A DNA stretch of 38,027 nucleotides from the NCBI GenBank assembly GCA_047637535.1, contig JBLIKY010000002.1:1-38027 (forward strand), written 5' to 3'. The stretch is from UBA2040 sp047637535 (GTDB taxonomy: Bacteria; Bacteroidota; Bacteroidia; Flavobacteriales_D; Crocinitomicaceae). The number at the start of each line of letters is the position of its first letter. The stretch's first letter is position 1. Under the pieces are notes generated by a model that did no database searches, was not told the DNA's origin, and was given only the letters and a program-made list of their open reading frames with translations. Shown here in pieces: positions 24,206 through 32,955 of the stretch. The position numbers and the translations under genes are program-made.

Positions 24206-25042
24206 CTATTGGTTTTCTTGTTCTTCGTCTAATTCTGCCTCGTCTTCGTCTTGCACTTGTTTCAACCTTTTGGTGTAATCTGAAGGCAAGTTTTCGAAGA
24301 AAGTATCTCCACGTAATCCTAAACGTAAGCATTCAAGTGGAATCATTTCGTTTGGTGCAATGTTTCCAAGATTTACATGAGCTCCGAAGAGTTTGATGAA
24401 CCAAACCTGTTGATTTTTAATAGGAGCTTCCCATAAAATATCATTTGGATCAACATTTTTAATTATTTGATTAATTAAGTAAGTATGAGCAGTACCATTT
24501 GGTCTAAACACACCTACGTTTCCAGATTCTCTTCCTTCTGCAATCACTTTCCAAGAACCGGCTTCTAGTTCAGTACTCATCATCTTAATCCATTTACTAG
24601 GAGAAATGATAATTCCAGAATCTTTTGACCCTACTTCTGACAATACTGTGCGGTCCTTTGACATTCGGTTAATCAACTCACATTTTTCGTCGTGATTGAT
24701 GATGATCGAACCGTCAGAGACTTCAGCCAAATCTAATTGGTGCTTATCGATGAATCTTAAGTAATCTTCGAATTTTCCACGCGCGTAAAATATTTCAAAC
24801 AAAGTACCTCCAAAATACGGGCGAATGTTAGCTTCACGATATAATTTTAATTTTTGCTCCAAATCAGGAGTAACCATAGCGGTACCAAATCCTAATTTTA
24901 CGATATCTGTAAATTTACCCGAAGCTTCGATAAAATCCTCTACTTCTCTTATTCCAAGACCCTTGTCCATCATCATGGTTAAGCCTTTTTGTCTTGGTTT
25001 TATTTCCCTTTGGGGAATGAATGGTAATTCGAAATTCATCAT
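24206..25042 (-). CDS. comA: Phosphosulfolactate synthase (ComA) family protein
   Basis: A 278-residue TIM-barrel protein. The family motif KPRQKGLTMMMDKGLG spans residues 15-30, with VKLGFGTA, YFGGTLFE and DLAEVSDGSI following as in ComA proteins. In methanogens the enzyme adds sulfite to phosphoenolpyruvate, giving (2R)-phospho-3-sulfolactate for coenzyme M. Plant homologue Hsa32 has a heat-acclimation role, so homology alone does not fix the reaction. Flavobacteria make sulfonolipids and other C3 sulfonates, which offers a possible sink, but no comB or comC is seen here. The C-terminal 15 residues are a highly acidic tail. The TPR gene ends 1 bp before its start and the WD40 gene begins 5 bp after it, so they form one operon. 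ATG 25039 is an alternative start. Confidence 0.85.
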   Translation of the reverse strand: MMNFELPFIPQREIKPRQKGLTMMMDKGLGIREVEDFIEASGKFTDIVKLGFGTAMVTPDLEQKLKLYREANIRPYFGGTLFEIFYARGKFEDYLRFIDKHQLDLAEVSDGSIIINHDEKCELINRMSKDRTVLSEVGSKDSGIIISPSKWIKMMSTELEAGSWKVIAEGRESGNVGVFRPNGTAHTYLINQIIKNVDPNDILWEAPIKNQQVWFIKLFGAHVNLGNIAPNEMIPLECLRLGLRGDTFFENLPSDYTKRLKQVQDEDEAELDEEQENQ

Positions 25043-25043
25043 T

Positions 25044-26444
25044 TTATTTTATATCTAAAAGTTGTCTATACGCTTCAACGGTCTTAAGGTTTGGCGCATA
25101 TTCAAATAATTCTTTAGCCGTTTCTTTGTCCAGCTCGTAAAAAAAGCGAAAGTAATACAAAGCTTCTTCTTTGCGACCTATTTGATGGTATATATTTGTC
25201 TGGAACAGGGGTAAAATTCTGTTTTTCCCGAAATCCGCTTCAAATTTTTCGCAAAAGTCCAAGGCCATTTGTAAATCAATATCCATTAACATTGCGACGT
25301 AGTTGTTTAAACACTCTTCATCGGTTGGGTCAATGGTCAATGATTTGATATAGTTTTCGTCGGCGATTTCTTTTTCATTTAACTTTTCATAGGCTCCAGC
25401 GAGCACATGATAAATACCAGCGTTTTCTGGGTCCAATTCCAGTGCCTTAAGGATAAACGTAAGCGCTTCAAAGGTTTTTCCCTCTAAATCCTGAACAATA
25501 CCCATTCCAAGCCACGCATCGGGCAGCATAGGAGCAAGATCGATGGTTTGTTGGTAAAACATCTTCGCCATTTGTAGTTCGCCCAACTGTTCATAAGCCT
25601 CCCCAATATAACAAAGTGCGACCGGGTCATCTCCGTCTATATCCATGCATTTTTGAAAACTATCTATGGATTGTCTGAATTTTTCTTGAGACAAAAATGC
25701 GTTTCCTAGATTAAAATGAGCGGGACCAAATTCTTCATTTATGATTAAACAATAATCATAAGCCCAGATGGCTTTTTCAAAATTTTCAAGTTTAGAATAG
25801 GCATTTCCAAGATTGTACCATGAAGTATAGGAATAAGGATTTTCGTCAATGAAATCAGAATAACTCTTAATTGCATTTTCATATTCACCCAATTGGTCAT
25901 AACAAAATGCCAGTTCGTAAATTGCTCCTTCGTTTAAAGGATTAATTTTAATGGCTTCTTTAATAACCTTAATTGCCGAGTGATAGTCGTTTTGGTTTTC
26001 GTATTCCATTACCAAATCCAGGTATATCTCGTCTTTGTCCTCGTCCTCTGCTAATTCTAGGGATTCTTTAAAGTATTTTATGGCAAGTTTGGAGTCTTTA
26101 AGCTGAGAAAAAATACTCGCTTTGGTAAGAACGATTTCGCAATCTGGTTCGAACCCCTTATCAACCCCACTCAAAACATTCAATGCCTCTTTAAGTTTAC
26201 CTAAAGCGGAAAGGCTTTGGGCAAGTCGAACATGAAATATTTTTTGGAACGAGAATATTTGTAGCGCATACTCGGCGCATTTTTTTGATTTTTTGTATTG
26301 ACCTGATATCAAAAAGTGATCAATCAAAGCTTCTAATCTATCGGCATCCATGTATCCGAGATCATCGCCTTTTAGGTAACGTTCGAAGTTTTGAATGTCC
26401 TTATTGAGGTCACCATCTAAATAATTATCGTCTTCTGGTAACAT
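25044..26444 (-). CDS. Tetratricopeptide repeat protein
   Basis: A 466-residue all-helical protein with about ten TPR units from about residue 90 onward, shown by repeated A-x-x-x-Y/F-x-x-A-L/I patterns, such as YSAIKVIKEAIKINPLNEGA-like stretches, YENAIKSYSDFIDENPYS, FEKAIWAYDYCLIINEEFGP and GKTFEALTFILKALELDPEN. No signal peptide or membrane segment. TPR arrays are protein-binding scaffolds; the partner is unknown. First gene of the unit with comA and the WD40 gene; a weak -7 candidate (TAAATTTC) lies at 26461-26468 on the minus strand. Confidence 0.9.
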   Translation of the reverse strand: MLPEDDNYLDGDLNKDIQNFERYLKGDDLGYMDADRLEALIDHFLISGQYKKSKKCAEYALQIFSFQKIFHVRLAQSLSALGKLKEALNVLSGVDKGFEPDCEIVLTKASIFSQLKDSKLAIKYFKESLELAEDEDKDEIYLDLVMEYENQNDYHSAIKVIKEAIKINPLNEGAIYELAFCYDQLGEYENAIKSYSDFIDENPYSYTSWYNLGNAYSKLENFEKAIWAYDYCLIINEEFGPAHFNLGNAFLSQEKFRQSIDSFQKCMDIDGDDPVALCYIGEAYEQLGELQMAKMFYQQTIDLAPMLPDAWLGMGIVQDLEGKTFEALTFILKALELDPENAGIYHVLAGAYEKLNEKEIADENYIKSLTIDPTDEECLNNYVAMLMDIDLQMALDFCEKFEADFGKNRILPLFQTNIYHQIGRKEEALYYFRFFYELDKETAKELFEYAPNLKTVEAYRQLLDIK

Positions 26445-26535
26445 ACGTTTTGTTTTAACTGAAATTTACAACTATTTCTTCCTGAATAAAAATGTGATTC
26501 AAAATGTTTTCCACAGCTGAATTAACAATTACAAA

Positions 26536-26569
26536 AAATGTACCCAACCAATGAAGGAAGGGTACATTT
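26536..26569 (-). terminator. Intrinsic terminator after typA
   Basis: On the minus strand AAATGTACCC (26569-26560), a 14-nt loop, GGGTACATTT (26545-26536) and further T: a perfect 10-bp stem 20 bp beyond the typA stop. It separates typA from the TPR operon. Confidence 0.8.
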
Positions 26570-26589
26570 ATATTTTATTGTGATTCGGT

Positions 26590-28389
26590 TTATTTGTTCC
26601 CCGAACGTTTTCTCTCTGCTTCTTTCAAAAGAATCTTTCTAATTCTTAAGCTTCCTGGCGTTACCTCAACGTACTCATCGGATTGAATGTATTCTAGACA
26701 TTCCTCCAAAGAGAATAATTTAGGCGGTGCAAGACGTACTTTATCATCCGCTCCAGAAGACCTCATGTTAGACATCTTCTTCATTTTAGTCACGTTGATA
26801 TTTAAATCACCAGCTCTTGAATTTTCTCCAATTACTTGACCTTCGTAGATGCTTTCATTTGGTCCGATAAAGAATTTACCTCTTTCTTGAAGGTTATTCA
26901 ATGAGAAAGGAATGGATTGACCTTGTTCCATTGAAATCAATGAACCATTTTGACGTCCTGGAATATCACCTTTGTAAGGTTGGTATTCTAAGTAACGGTG
27001 AGTCATAATTGCTTCACCAGCCGTTTGAGTCAACAAATAGTTACGCAATCCGATGATACCTCTTGAAGGAATCGTGAATTGAATAATCATTCTTTGTCCT
27101 TTTGGCTCCATGTTTGTCATTTCACCTTTTCTCTTAGTTACTGCTTCAACAGCTGTACCGGAGTGTTCTTCAGGTAAATCGATCGTCAATTCTTCAATTG
27201 GCTCACATTTTTTACCGTCTATTTCTTTGATGATAACTTGTGGTTGACCCACTTGAAGTTCGTAACCCTCACGTCTCATCGTTTCGATCAAAACTGAAAG
27301 GTGTAATACTCCACGACCTGCAACTAACCATTTGTCAGCTTTGTCCGTTTTGAAAACACGCATTGCCAGATTTTTCTCTAACTCTTTATCAAGTCTCTCA
27401 GAGATGTGTCTTGAAGTTACTTTCTTACCTTCTTTACCGAAGAATGGGCTATCGTTGATAGAAAACAACATGTTCATCGTTGGTTCATCAATTGAGATAG
27501 ATTGCAATGGATCTGGGTTTTCAGCGTCACAAAGTACATCCCCGATTTCGAAACCATCGATACCTGTTACAGCGCAAATGTCACCAGCTTGAACTTCAGA
27601 AACTTTCATTTTTTCCAAACCTTCAAAAGTGAATAATTCTTTCACTCTGTGTTTTTCTTGCGTTCCGTCTCTTTTAACAACTGTCAAAGGCATGTTTTCT
27701 TTCAAAATACCTCTGTTTAATCTTCCAACAGCGATTCTTCCAACATAAGTGGAGAAATCCAAGGAAGTAATCAACATTTGTGTATTTCCTTCGTCAATTA
27801 CTTTCGGTGGAAAGTAATTAAGAATTTCATCTAAAAGAGGAGTGATCTCTGTTGTTTGTTTTTTCCAATCTGTTGACATCCAGCCATTTTTGGCAGAGCC
27901 GTAGATCGTAGCGAAGTCCAACTGGTCGTCGTTCGCATCCAATTCAAACATCAAGTCAAATACTTTTTCGTGTACTTCATCAGGCGTACAGTTGTCTTTG
28001 TCTACTTTATTGATAACCAATAAAGGTTTTAAACCAAGAGCAAGAGCTTTACCAAGTACAAAACGAGTTTGTGGCATTGGTCCCTCAAAAGCATCTACTA
28101 AAAGACAAACTCCATCCGCCATATTCAATACACGTTCAACCTCACCACCAAAATCGGCGTGACCTGGAGTATCGATGATGTTGATTTTAGTGTCCTTGTA
28201 CTGTACGGATACGTTTTTGGAAACGATGGTAATACCACGTTCACGTTCTAAGTCGTTATTGTCCATGATTAATTCACCAGTAGGACGAGATCTTTCGTTG
28301 TCGACATTTCCGGCTTCAATTATTCTATCCACCAAGGTAGTTTTACCGTGATCGACGTGGGCTATAATGGCAATGTTTCTGATTTCCAT
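26590..28389 (-). CDS. typA: Ribosome-associated translational GTPase TypA/BipA
   Basis: A 599-residue GTPase related to EF-G, which binds the 70S ribosome and assists 50S assembly and translation under stress or cold. G1 AHVDHGKTT at 10-18, switch I RGITI at 51-55, G3 DTPGH at 73-77, G4 NKVD at 127-130; then domain II, EF-G-like domains, and the unique C-terminal domain with NLQERGKFFIGPNESIYEGQ. It lies 12 bp downstream of the DEAD-box helicase gene and is likely cotranscribed, fitting a shared role in ribosome or RNA handling. Confidence 0.97.
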   Translation of the reverse strand: MEIRNIAIIAHVDHGKTTLVDRIIEAGNVDNERSRPTGELIMDNNDLERERGITIVSKNVSVQYKDTKINIIDTPGHADFGGEVERVLNMADGVCLLVDAFEGPMPQTRFVLGKALALGLKPLLVINKVDKDNCTPDEVHEKVFDLMFELDANDDQLDFATIYGSAKNGWMSTDWKKQTTEITPLLDEILNYFPPKVIDEGNTQMLITSLDFSTYVGRIAVGRLNRGILKENMPLTVVKRDGTQEKHRVKELFTFEGLEKMKVSEVQAGDICAVTGIDGFEIGDVLCDAENPDPLQSISIDEPTMNMLFSINDSPFFGKEGKKVTSRHISERLDKELEKNLAMRVFKTDKADKWLVAGRGVLHLSVLIETMRREGYELQVGQPQVIIKEIDGKKCEPIEELTIDLPEEHSGTAVEAVTKRKGEMTNMEPKGQRMIIQFTIPSRGIIGLRNYLLTQTAGEAIMTHRYLEYQPYKGDIPGRQNGSLISMEQGQSIPFSLNNLQERGKFFIGPNESIYEGQVIGENSRAGDLNINVTKMKKMSNMRSSGADDKVRLAPPKLFSLEECLEYIQSDEYVEVTPGSLRIRKILLKEAERKRSGNK

Positions 28390-28401
28390 TCTTTACAATT
28401 A

Positions 28402-30273
28402 TTATCTTTTGTTTCTGCTACTGCTACTACTGTTATACGAACGGCTTCTTCCTTCGCTTGAACTACTTCTAGAACGGCTACCTGAGTCACGACTTCCGCC
28501 ACCTGAATCACGGTCACGGCTTCCTCCGCCATAACCACCAGATGAACGTCTATCGCCACCACCGCCACCACGGCTATCGCCTCTAAATCCGCCACTGCTT
28601 CTGTCACGACCTCCGCCGCCACCTCCGCCACCGGATTTTGACTTAGTTTTTTCTATGCTTACTTCGTTTCCTTCGTAATCAGCGCCGTTAGCTTTTGATA
28701 GAATTAGTCCTTCATGCTCTTCGTCTGCTTCAAAGAAAGAGAAAGAAGGTAAAATTTCGATTCTTCCAATGCTGCTACTTGTTAAACTAGTCGCGTCACA
28801 AATAACTCTCAATAATCCACCTGGATTTAAGCCATCACGTTTACCGATATTAACAAAGAATCTAGATTTTCCTTCGTCGTTTCTTGGTCTACGTTCTTTT
28901 TTGTCTCCGTATGCATCCGAACCTCTATCGTCTCTATCATTAGTTCTAGAGTTTGAAGCATTTAAATCTCCAGCTCTTAAGTAATAATCAAAGAAACGGT
29001 TGAATTCTGCCGATACAAACTTTTTGATAATGTCTTCTTTTGAAACATCTTCAAAAGATTCAAAAATCTGAGGTAAGAATTTTTCGATGTCTTTTTCTTT
29101 TACTTGAGTCTGTAAAACTTTTTCCATCAATTTACTCAATTGAATAGCACAAATTTCTTCAGCTCCAGGAATAGTACCTCTTGTAAAGTCGACACGCATT
29201 TGTCTTTCGATTGCTTTGATTTTTCCGTTTTCACGAGTATTGATCAAAACTAAAGATTCACCTTTCTTACCAGCACGTGCAGTACGTCCTGAACGGTGAG
29301 TATAATTTTCGATATCGTCAGGAAGGTTGTAATTGATAACGTGTGTAATGTCATCAATATCCAATCCACGTGCCGCAACGTCAGTTGCGACTAAGATTTG
29401 AAGGTCTTTCTTTCTGAATCTATCCATAACGCGATCTCTTTGCGCTTGAGATAAATCTCCGTGCAAAGGTTCAGCATTATATCCATCTTTACTTAACTTC
29501 TCAGCGACTGTTGCTGTTTCGTTACGTGTACGACAGAAAATCAACCCGTAAATATCAGGGTTAAAATCAATCAATCTCTTGATTGCTGCATAACGGTCAC
29601 GTTCTTTCACACTATAATAGATGTGGTCGATGTTTTCGTTACTTTGATTTTTGTGTCCTATAGAAACCTCTAAAGGGTCATTTTGGTAATTTTTTGAAAT
29701 TCTTGCAACTTCTTTTGGCATAGTTGCTGAAAACAACCATACGTTTTTAGTTTCAGGAGTTTGCTTAAGAATATCATCGATATCTTCTTTGAAACCCATG
29801 TTGAGCATTTCGTCAGCCTCATCAAGGACAACGTAGTCAACATTTTGCAATTGAATTGCTTTTCTTTTTATTAAGTCACATAACCTTCCCGGTGTTGCAA
29901 CGATAACTGAGACACCTCTTTTGATGTCTGTCATTTGTTTACGGATATCCGTTCCACCATATACTGCAACCACTTTGTGCTTGCTGTGTTTTGCGTAAGA
30001 AAGGAGATCTTTTGAAATTTGCAAACACAATTCACGAGTTGGGCATATAATAAGTCCCTGTGGTAATTGCGTGTTTGCATCTGTGTTGTTGATAAGAGGA
30101 AGACCGAATGCCGCCGTTTTACCAGTTCCTGTTTGGGCAAGACCCACGAAATCGCTATTTGTTCCTAATAAATAAGGGATAGCTTGTTCTTGGATTGGAG
30201 TAGGTGTCGAGAAACCCAGTTCTTCTATCGACTTCAACACCTCACTCTTGAGCCCGAGCTCTTTGAATGTCAT
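28402..30273 (-). CDS. DEAD-box RNA helicase with DbpA domain and RGG-rich tail
   Basis: A 623-residue ATP-dependent RNA helicase of the DeaD/CsdA type. Q motif near residues 24-30, motif I AQTGTGKT at 46-53, motif II DEAD at 150-153, SAT at 181-183, motif V ATDVAARGLDID and motif VI HRSGRTARAG. A DbpA-type RNA-binding domain sits at about 468-545 (FFVNIGKRDGLNPGGLLRVI through FFEADEEHEG). The last 78 residues (546-623) are low-complexity Gly, Arg and Ser, first RGG-like, then SR-like. Such tails bind RNA nonspecifically and can promote condensates. Role expected in ribosome assembly and cold adaptation. A consensus promoter lies just upstream, and typA follows. Confidence 0.95.
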   Translation of the reverse strand: MTFKELGLKSEVLKSIEELGFSTPTPIQEQAIPYLLGTNSDFVGLAQTGTGKTAAFGLPLINNTDANTQLPQGLIICPTRELCLQISKDLLSYAKHSKHKVVAVYGGTDIRKQMTDIKRGVSVIVATPGRLCDLIKRKAIQLQNVDYVVLDEADEMLNMGFKEDIDDILKQTPETKNVWLFSATMPKEVARISKNYQNDPLEVSIGHKNQSNENIDHIYYSVKERDRYAAIKRLIDFNPDIYGLIFCRTRNETATVAEKLSKDGYNAEPLHGDLSQAQRDRVMDRFRKKDLQILVATDVAARGLDIDDITHVINYNLPDDIENYTHRSGRTARAGKKGESLVLINTRENGKIKAIERQMRVDFTRGTIPGAEEICAIQLSKLMEKVLQTQVKEKDIEKFLPQIFESFEDVSKEDIIKKFVSAEFNRFFDYYLRAGDLNASNSRTNDRDDRGSDAYGDKKERRPRNDEGKSRFFVNIGKRDGLNPGGLLRVICDATSLTSSSIGRIEILPSFSFFEADEEHEGLILSKANGADYEGNEVSIEKTKSKSGGGGGGGGRDRSSGGFRGDSRGGGGGDRRSSGGYGGGSRDRDSGGGSRDSGSRSRSSSSEGRSRSYNSSSSSRNKR

Positions 30274-30295
30274 CTAATGATTTTAAAATTGGGTG

Positions 30296-30328
30296 CAAAG
30301 ATACGGATTAAATAATGACTCTCCCAAA
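30296..30328 (-). promoter_or_regulatory. Promoter of the helicase-typA operon
   Basis: On the minus strand TTTG (30328-30325), 21 nt, TATCTTTG (30303-30296), an exact -7 match; start codon 22 nt further at 30273. Confidence 0.65.
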
Positions 30329-30410
30329 ATTTCTTTTAAGCACCCAATTGTTAGCAGTTTACGCTCTTAGTTTTTGGTCTGAAAATAATTCTTGAATTGT
30401 ATGATTAAAC

Positions 30411-30418
30411 TATCTTTA
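30411..30418 (+). promoter_or_regulatory. -7 promoter element of the rhomboid gene
   Basis: TATCTTTA, 7 of 8 to consensus, separated from ATG 30423 by only ATGC. Confidence 0.4.
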
Positions 30419-30422
30419 ATGC

Positions 30423-30962
30423 ATGAAATTGACCTTTAATTCTCCTTTTGTACTGTTTTTTAGTGCAATTGCCGTGACTTTCTTTGTTCTACAAATATCC
30501 TTAGGTGCTCCTTTGCGTATCACAGTATTGAAGGGTACGTTCGATTATTCTTCCTTTCAAGACTACATTTCGTTGTTGGGTTACAGTTTTGGTCATGCAA
30601 ATACTGCTCATTTAATCGGAAATTTTAGCATTATTTTGTTGATAGGTCCGACTCTTGAAAAAGCTTTGGGCTTCAAACGCCTTTTTATCTATACCGCGAT
30701 AACAAGTTTGGTCATCGCGATATTTCATATCCTGTTTTTTGACACCGGATTGATGGGAGCTAGCGGAATTGTTTTCATGATGATTGTTCTTATTTCTTTG
30801 AATGGAAGAAAATCAGGCGAACTCCCGCTCACTTTTTTGCTAATTATACTTCTGTTTATAGGTCAAGAAGTACTTGCTTTGTTTCAAAAGGATCAAGTTT
30901 CCCAATTCGCTCACATATTAGGAGGCGCAATGGGCTTACTATTAGGGTACTTCAGGAATTAA
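30423..30962 (+). CDS. Rhomboid family intramembrane serine protease
   Basis: A 179-residue membrane protein, a minimal six-helix rhomboid. Catalytic Ser114 lies in LMGASGIVF, and catalytic His164 in the last helix, AHILGGAMGLLLGY. The HxxxN pattern HLIGN at 63-67, which stabilises the oxyanion, is also present. It should cleave transmembrane substrates in the inner membrane; the target is unknown. It is shorter than many rhomboids and lacks extra cytosolic domains. Its stop abuts the stop of the convergent TlpA-like gene. Confidence 0.93.
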   Translation: MKLTFNSPFVLFFSAIAVTFFVLQISLGAPLRITVLKGTFDYSSFQDYISLLGYSFGHANTAHLIGNFSIILLIGPTLEKALGFKRLFIYTAITSLVIAIFHILFFDTGLMGASGIVFMMIVLISLNGRKSGELPLTFLLIILLFIGQEVLALFQKDQVSQFAHILGGAMGLLLGYFRN

Positions 30963-32402
30963 TCATTCTCCTGGAATGAATTCCTTTTCTTTAGTATTCA
31001 TTCTTTGAATAAAATAAAAGGTTTTCTCAATGGTTTCGTATTGAGCATCTGGGGTAGGACCCAGTGAAGTTGGGTTAACGATGTACCCTTGAGGATCTAT
31101 CAAAATATATCTAGGAAAATTTCTGATTTTATAAGATTCAATTAATTTGTCATTTGACTTTACTGCCGTTTTTTTCCAACTAATTTTTTTATAAACTTCT
31201 GCTTGTTGTTTGGTCCAATTTAGGGAGTCTACAACGACAGTAAGAAACTCTATATGGTCGCTGTATTTTTTATGCAGTTCTTTTAATAAAGGGATTTCGT
31301 TGATGCTGGTAGGTGAGGTAAAGTCACTCACGTGAAAATACAAGTACTTGCCATAGAAAAATTCTTTTTTTCTTAAAGAATCACCTTCAAGGGACAAAGT
31401 GAAATCAGGGGAGGCCGCACCAGGGACTAACTCGGTCAATCTTGCTTTTATGTTTCGGGCAATTATTCTATGTTCATGAAACAAGGCTTTATTCTCTAAA
31501 CTGTCAAAAATGGTCAAGAGATTAGTTTGAGGATAATCATTGGAGTTGTATACTTCACTCAAAGCTTGTATCATAACCATTTCTCTAAGTCGAAGATTGT
31601 CAAGCGCGTATTCTGAACCAAGGGCTCTCATAATCAAGGTCGGGCTGCTTTTCAAAACTCCCATATATACTTGCCCGTTAGCTTCATTACTGAGTCTAGG
31701 GATTAAGTTGTGGTAATAATTCTTAACATAGTTCATATAAGCATCATTGTTATAAAAAACAGGTGAAGGCTTGAGGTAAAAATCGTATTTCTCATACCTG
31801 TTTCGGCTTCCGGCAAAGTTTATATCGTCATTTTTTGCCATCTTAAACTTCACATAAGTAAGAAAGTAAATGTCATCTTCGTCTTTATAGGCTCGTTCGA
31901 CATAAATTTTGAAAGTATCAAGTTTGTTGGCAAAAGTACCTGGGTCGGTCTTTTTAATTTTGTAATAACGACCTATGTATTCGTCGTTCCATCTTAAGAA
32001 AGACAGTATTTTATAATTAATGTCGGCCGGTGATAATTCGTTAAAGGATAGTTCGACCAAATTACCACTTTTTGATGGTGGAGAATAAGGGTTTTTACTC
32101 GGCAGAAAAACTTGATATTGAGCATTAGGTTGGGCATACATATATGCTCTGTTGTTGTCAGAAGAAATGATGATTTTCTGGGTCTTATCGGCTTGAAATT
32201 CTATTTTAAATAAACTATCGATTCCAACAACAGCACTGCACAATAAGGTTTCCTTTTGACTTAAGTAATCCTGTACCCCATAAATATTAATTATCTTACC
32301 TACATAGTCCGGAGCGTACCCTTCAATTTTCACAAGTGAGTCTTGCGAAAAAGAAAAAGTGGATATAGAGAGAAAAAAAGCAAAAATAAATTTGGCTTGC
32401 AT
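30963..32402 (-). CDS. Exported TlpA-like thioredoxin-fold protein lacking the CxxC pair
   Basis: A 479-residue protein with signal peptide (cleavage after FSFSQ at about 20), a long N-terminal region of unknown fold to about 325, and a C-terminal thioredoxin-like domain: PGAASPDFTLSLEGD, then FTSPTSINEIPLLKELHKKY, then VDSLNWTK and the cis-Pro segment FPRYILIDPQG. At the place of the usual WCxPC active site it has DFTSPTS (about 360-366), with no cysteine. The whole mature protein has a single Cys at about 55. So it cannot act as a thiol-disulfide oxidoreductase and may be a structural or binding protein. It lies 54 bp after coaD on the same strand, so cotranscription is possible. Confidence 0.82.
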   Translation of the reverse strand: MQAKFIFAFFLSISTFSFSQDSLVKIEGYAPDYVGKIINIYGVQDYLSQKETLLCSAVVGIDSLFKIEFQADKTQKIIISSDNNRAYMYAQPNAQYQVFLPSKNPYSPPSKSGNLVELSFNELSPADINYKILSFLRWNDEYIGRYYKIKKTDPGTFANKLDTFKIYVERAYKDEDDIYFLTYVKFKMAKNDDINFAGSRNRYEKYDFYLKPSPVFYNNDAYMNYVKNYYHNLIPRLSNEANGQVYMGVLKSSPTLIMRALGSEYALDNLRLREMVMIQALSEVYNSNDYPQTNLLTIFDSLENKALFHEHRIIARNIKARLTELVPGAASPDFTLSLEGDSLRKKEFFYGKYLYFHVSDFTSPTSINEIPLLKELHKKYSDHIEFLTVVVDSLNWTKQQAEVYKKISWKKTAVKSNDKLIESYKIRNFPRYILIDPQGYIVNPTSLGPTPDAQYETIEKTFYFIQRMNTKEKEFIPGE

Positions 32403-32456
32403 AAAATGGGTTTTGTCTTTGGTTAACGAGAAGGTATTTACAGATATTGTACCAAA

Positions 32457-32918
32457 CTATTTTAAAAACTCCGATTTACTCACGAAGCTTGAAATGCTGG
32501 CATCATTGCGATGTATTTCTCTTACAATGCTTGAATTGATTGCGGCGAATTTCTGTTCGGTCAAGAAAAAAACGGTCTCAACCCCGCCACTGATTTCGAA
32601 ATTCATGTGAGCGATTGGTTTTTCGTAGGAGAAATCCTTAGAATCTCTTAATCCACGAAGGATGTATTTAGCACCAATTTCTTTTGCAAAATCAACGGTT
32701 AGCTTTTGATAGGTCTTTATAGTTACTCCCGGAATATCATTATAAATTTCTTCAATGTGAGCAATCTTCTTTTCCAAGGGGAAATAGGATGATTTGCTTG
32801 TATTGATTCCGATTCCAATAACAATTTCATCAAATAATTGCATTGCTTTTTTAAGCACAGCTTCGTGTCCCTTAGTAAAAGGGTCAAAAGATCCTGGAAA
32901 AAGGCCAATTCTTTTCAT
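32457..32918 (-). CDS. coaD: Phosphopantetheine adenylyltransferase
   Basis: Transfers AMP from ATP to 4'-phosphopantetheine, the penultimate step of coenzyme A synthesis. The 153-residue length is typical. FPGSFDPFTKGHEAVLKKA at residues 7-25 contains the T/HxGH nucleotidyltransferase motif (TKGH, 15-18); YILRGLRDSKDFSYE and INSSIVREI are the remaining family signatures. It follows rsmD by 37 bp on the same strand, a common arrangement. Confidence 0.97.
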   Translation of the reverse strand: MKRIGLFPGSFDPFTKGHEAVLKKAMQLFDEIVIGIGINTSKSSYFPLEKKIAHIEEIYNDIPGVTIKTYQKLTVDFAKEIGAKYILRGLRDSKDFSYEKPIAHMNFEISGGVETVFFLTEQKFAAINSSIVREIHRNDASISSFVSKSEFLK

Positions 32919-32955
32919 GTTCTAATGTACGGAAATCAATGAGAATGGTTGCTGT

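Noticed and set aside
24201..24332. 44-residue Arg-rich N-terminal extension of the WD40 protein
   Set aside because: It is an out-of-frame reading of the acidic tail of the ComA-like gene; TTG 24200 fits the operon spacing.
28362..28631. Ala/Val-rich small protein on the minus strand
   Set aside because: It is a shifted reading of the repetitive GGN/CGN codons for the helicase tail and overlaps that gene throughout.
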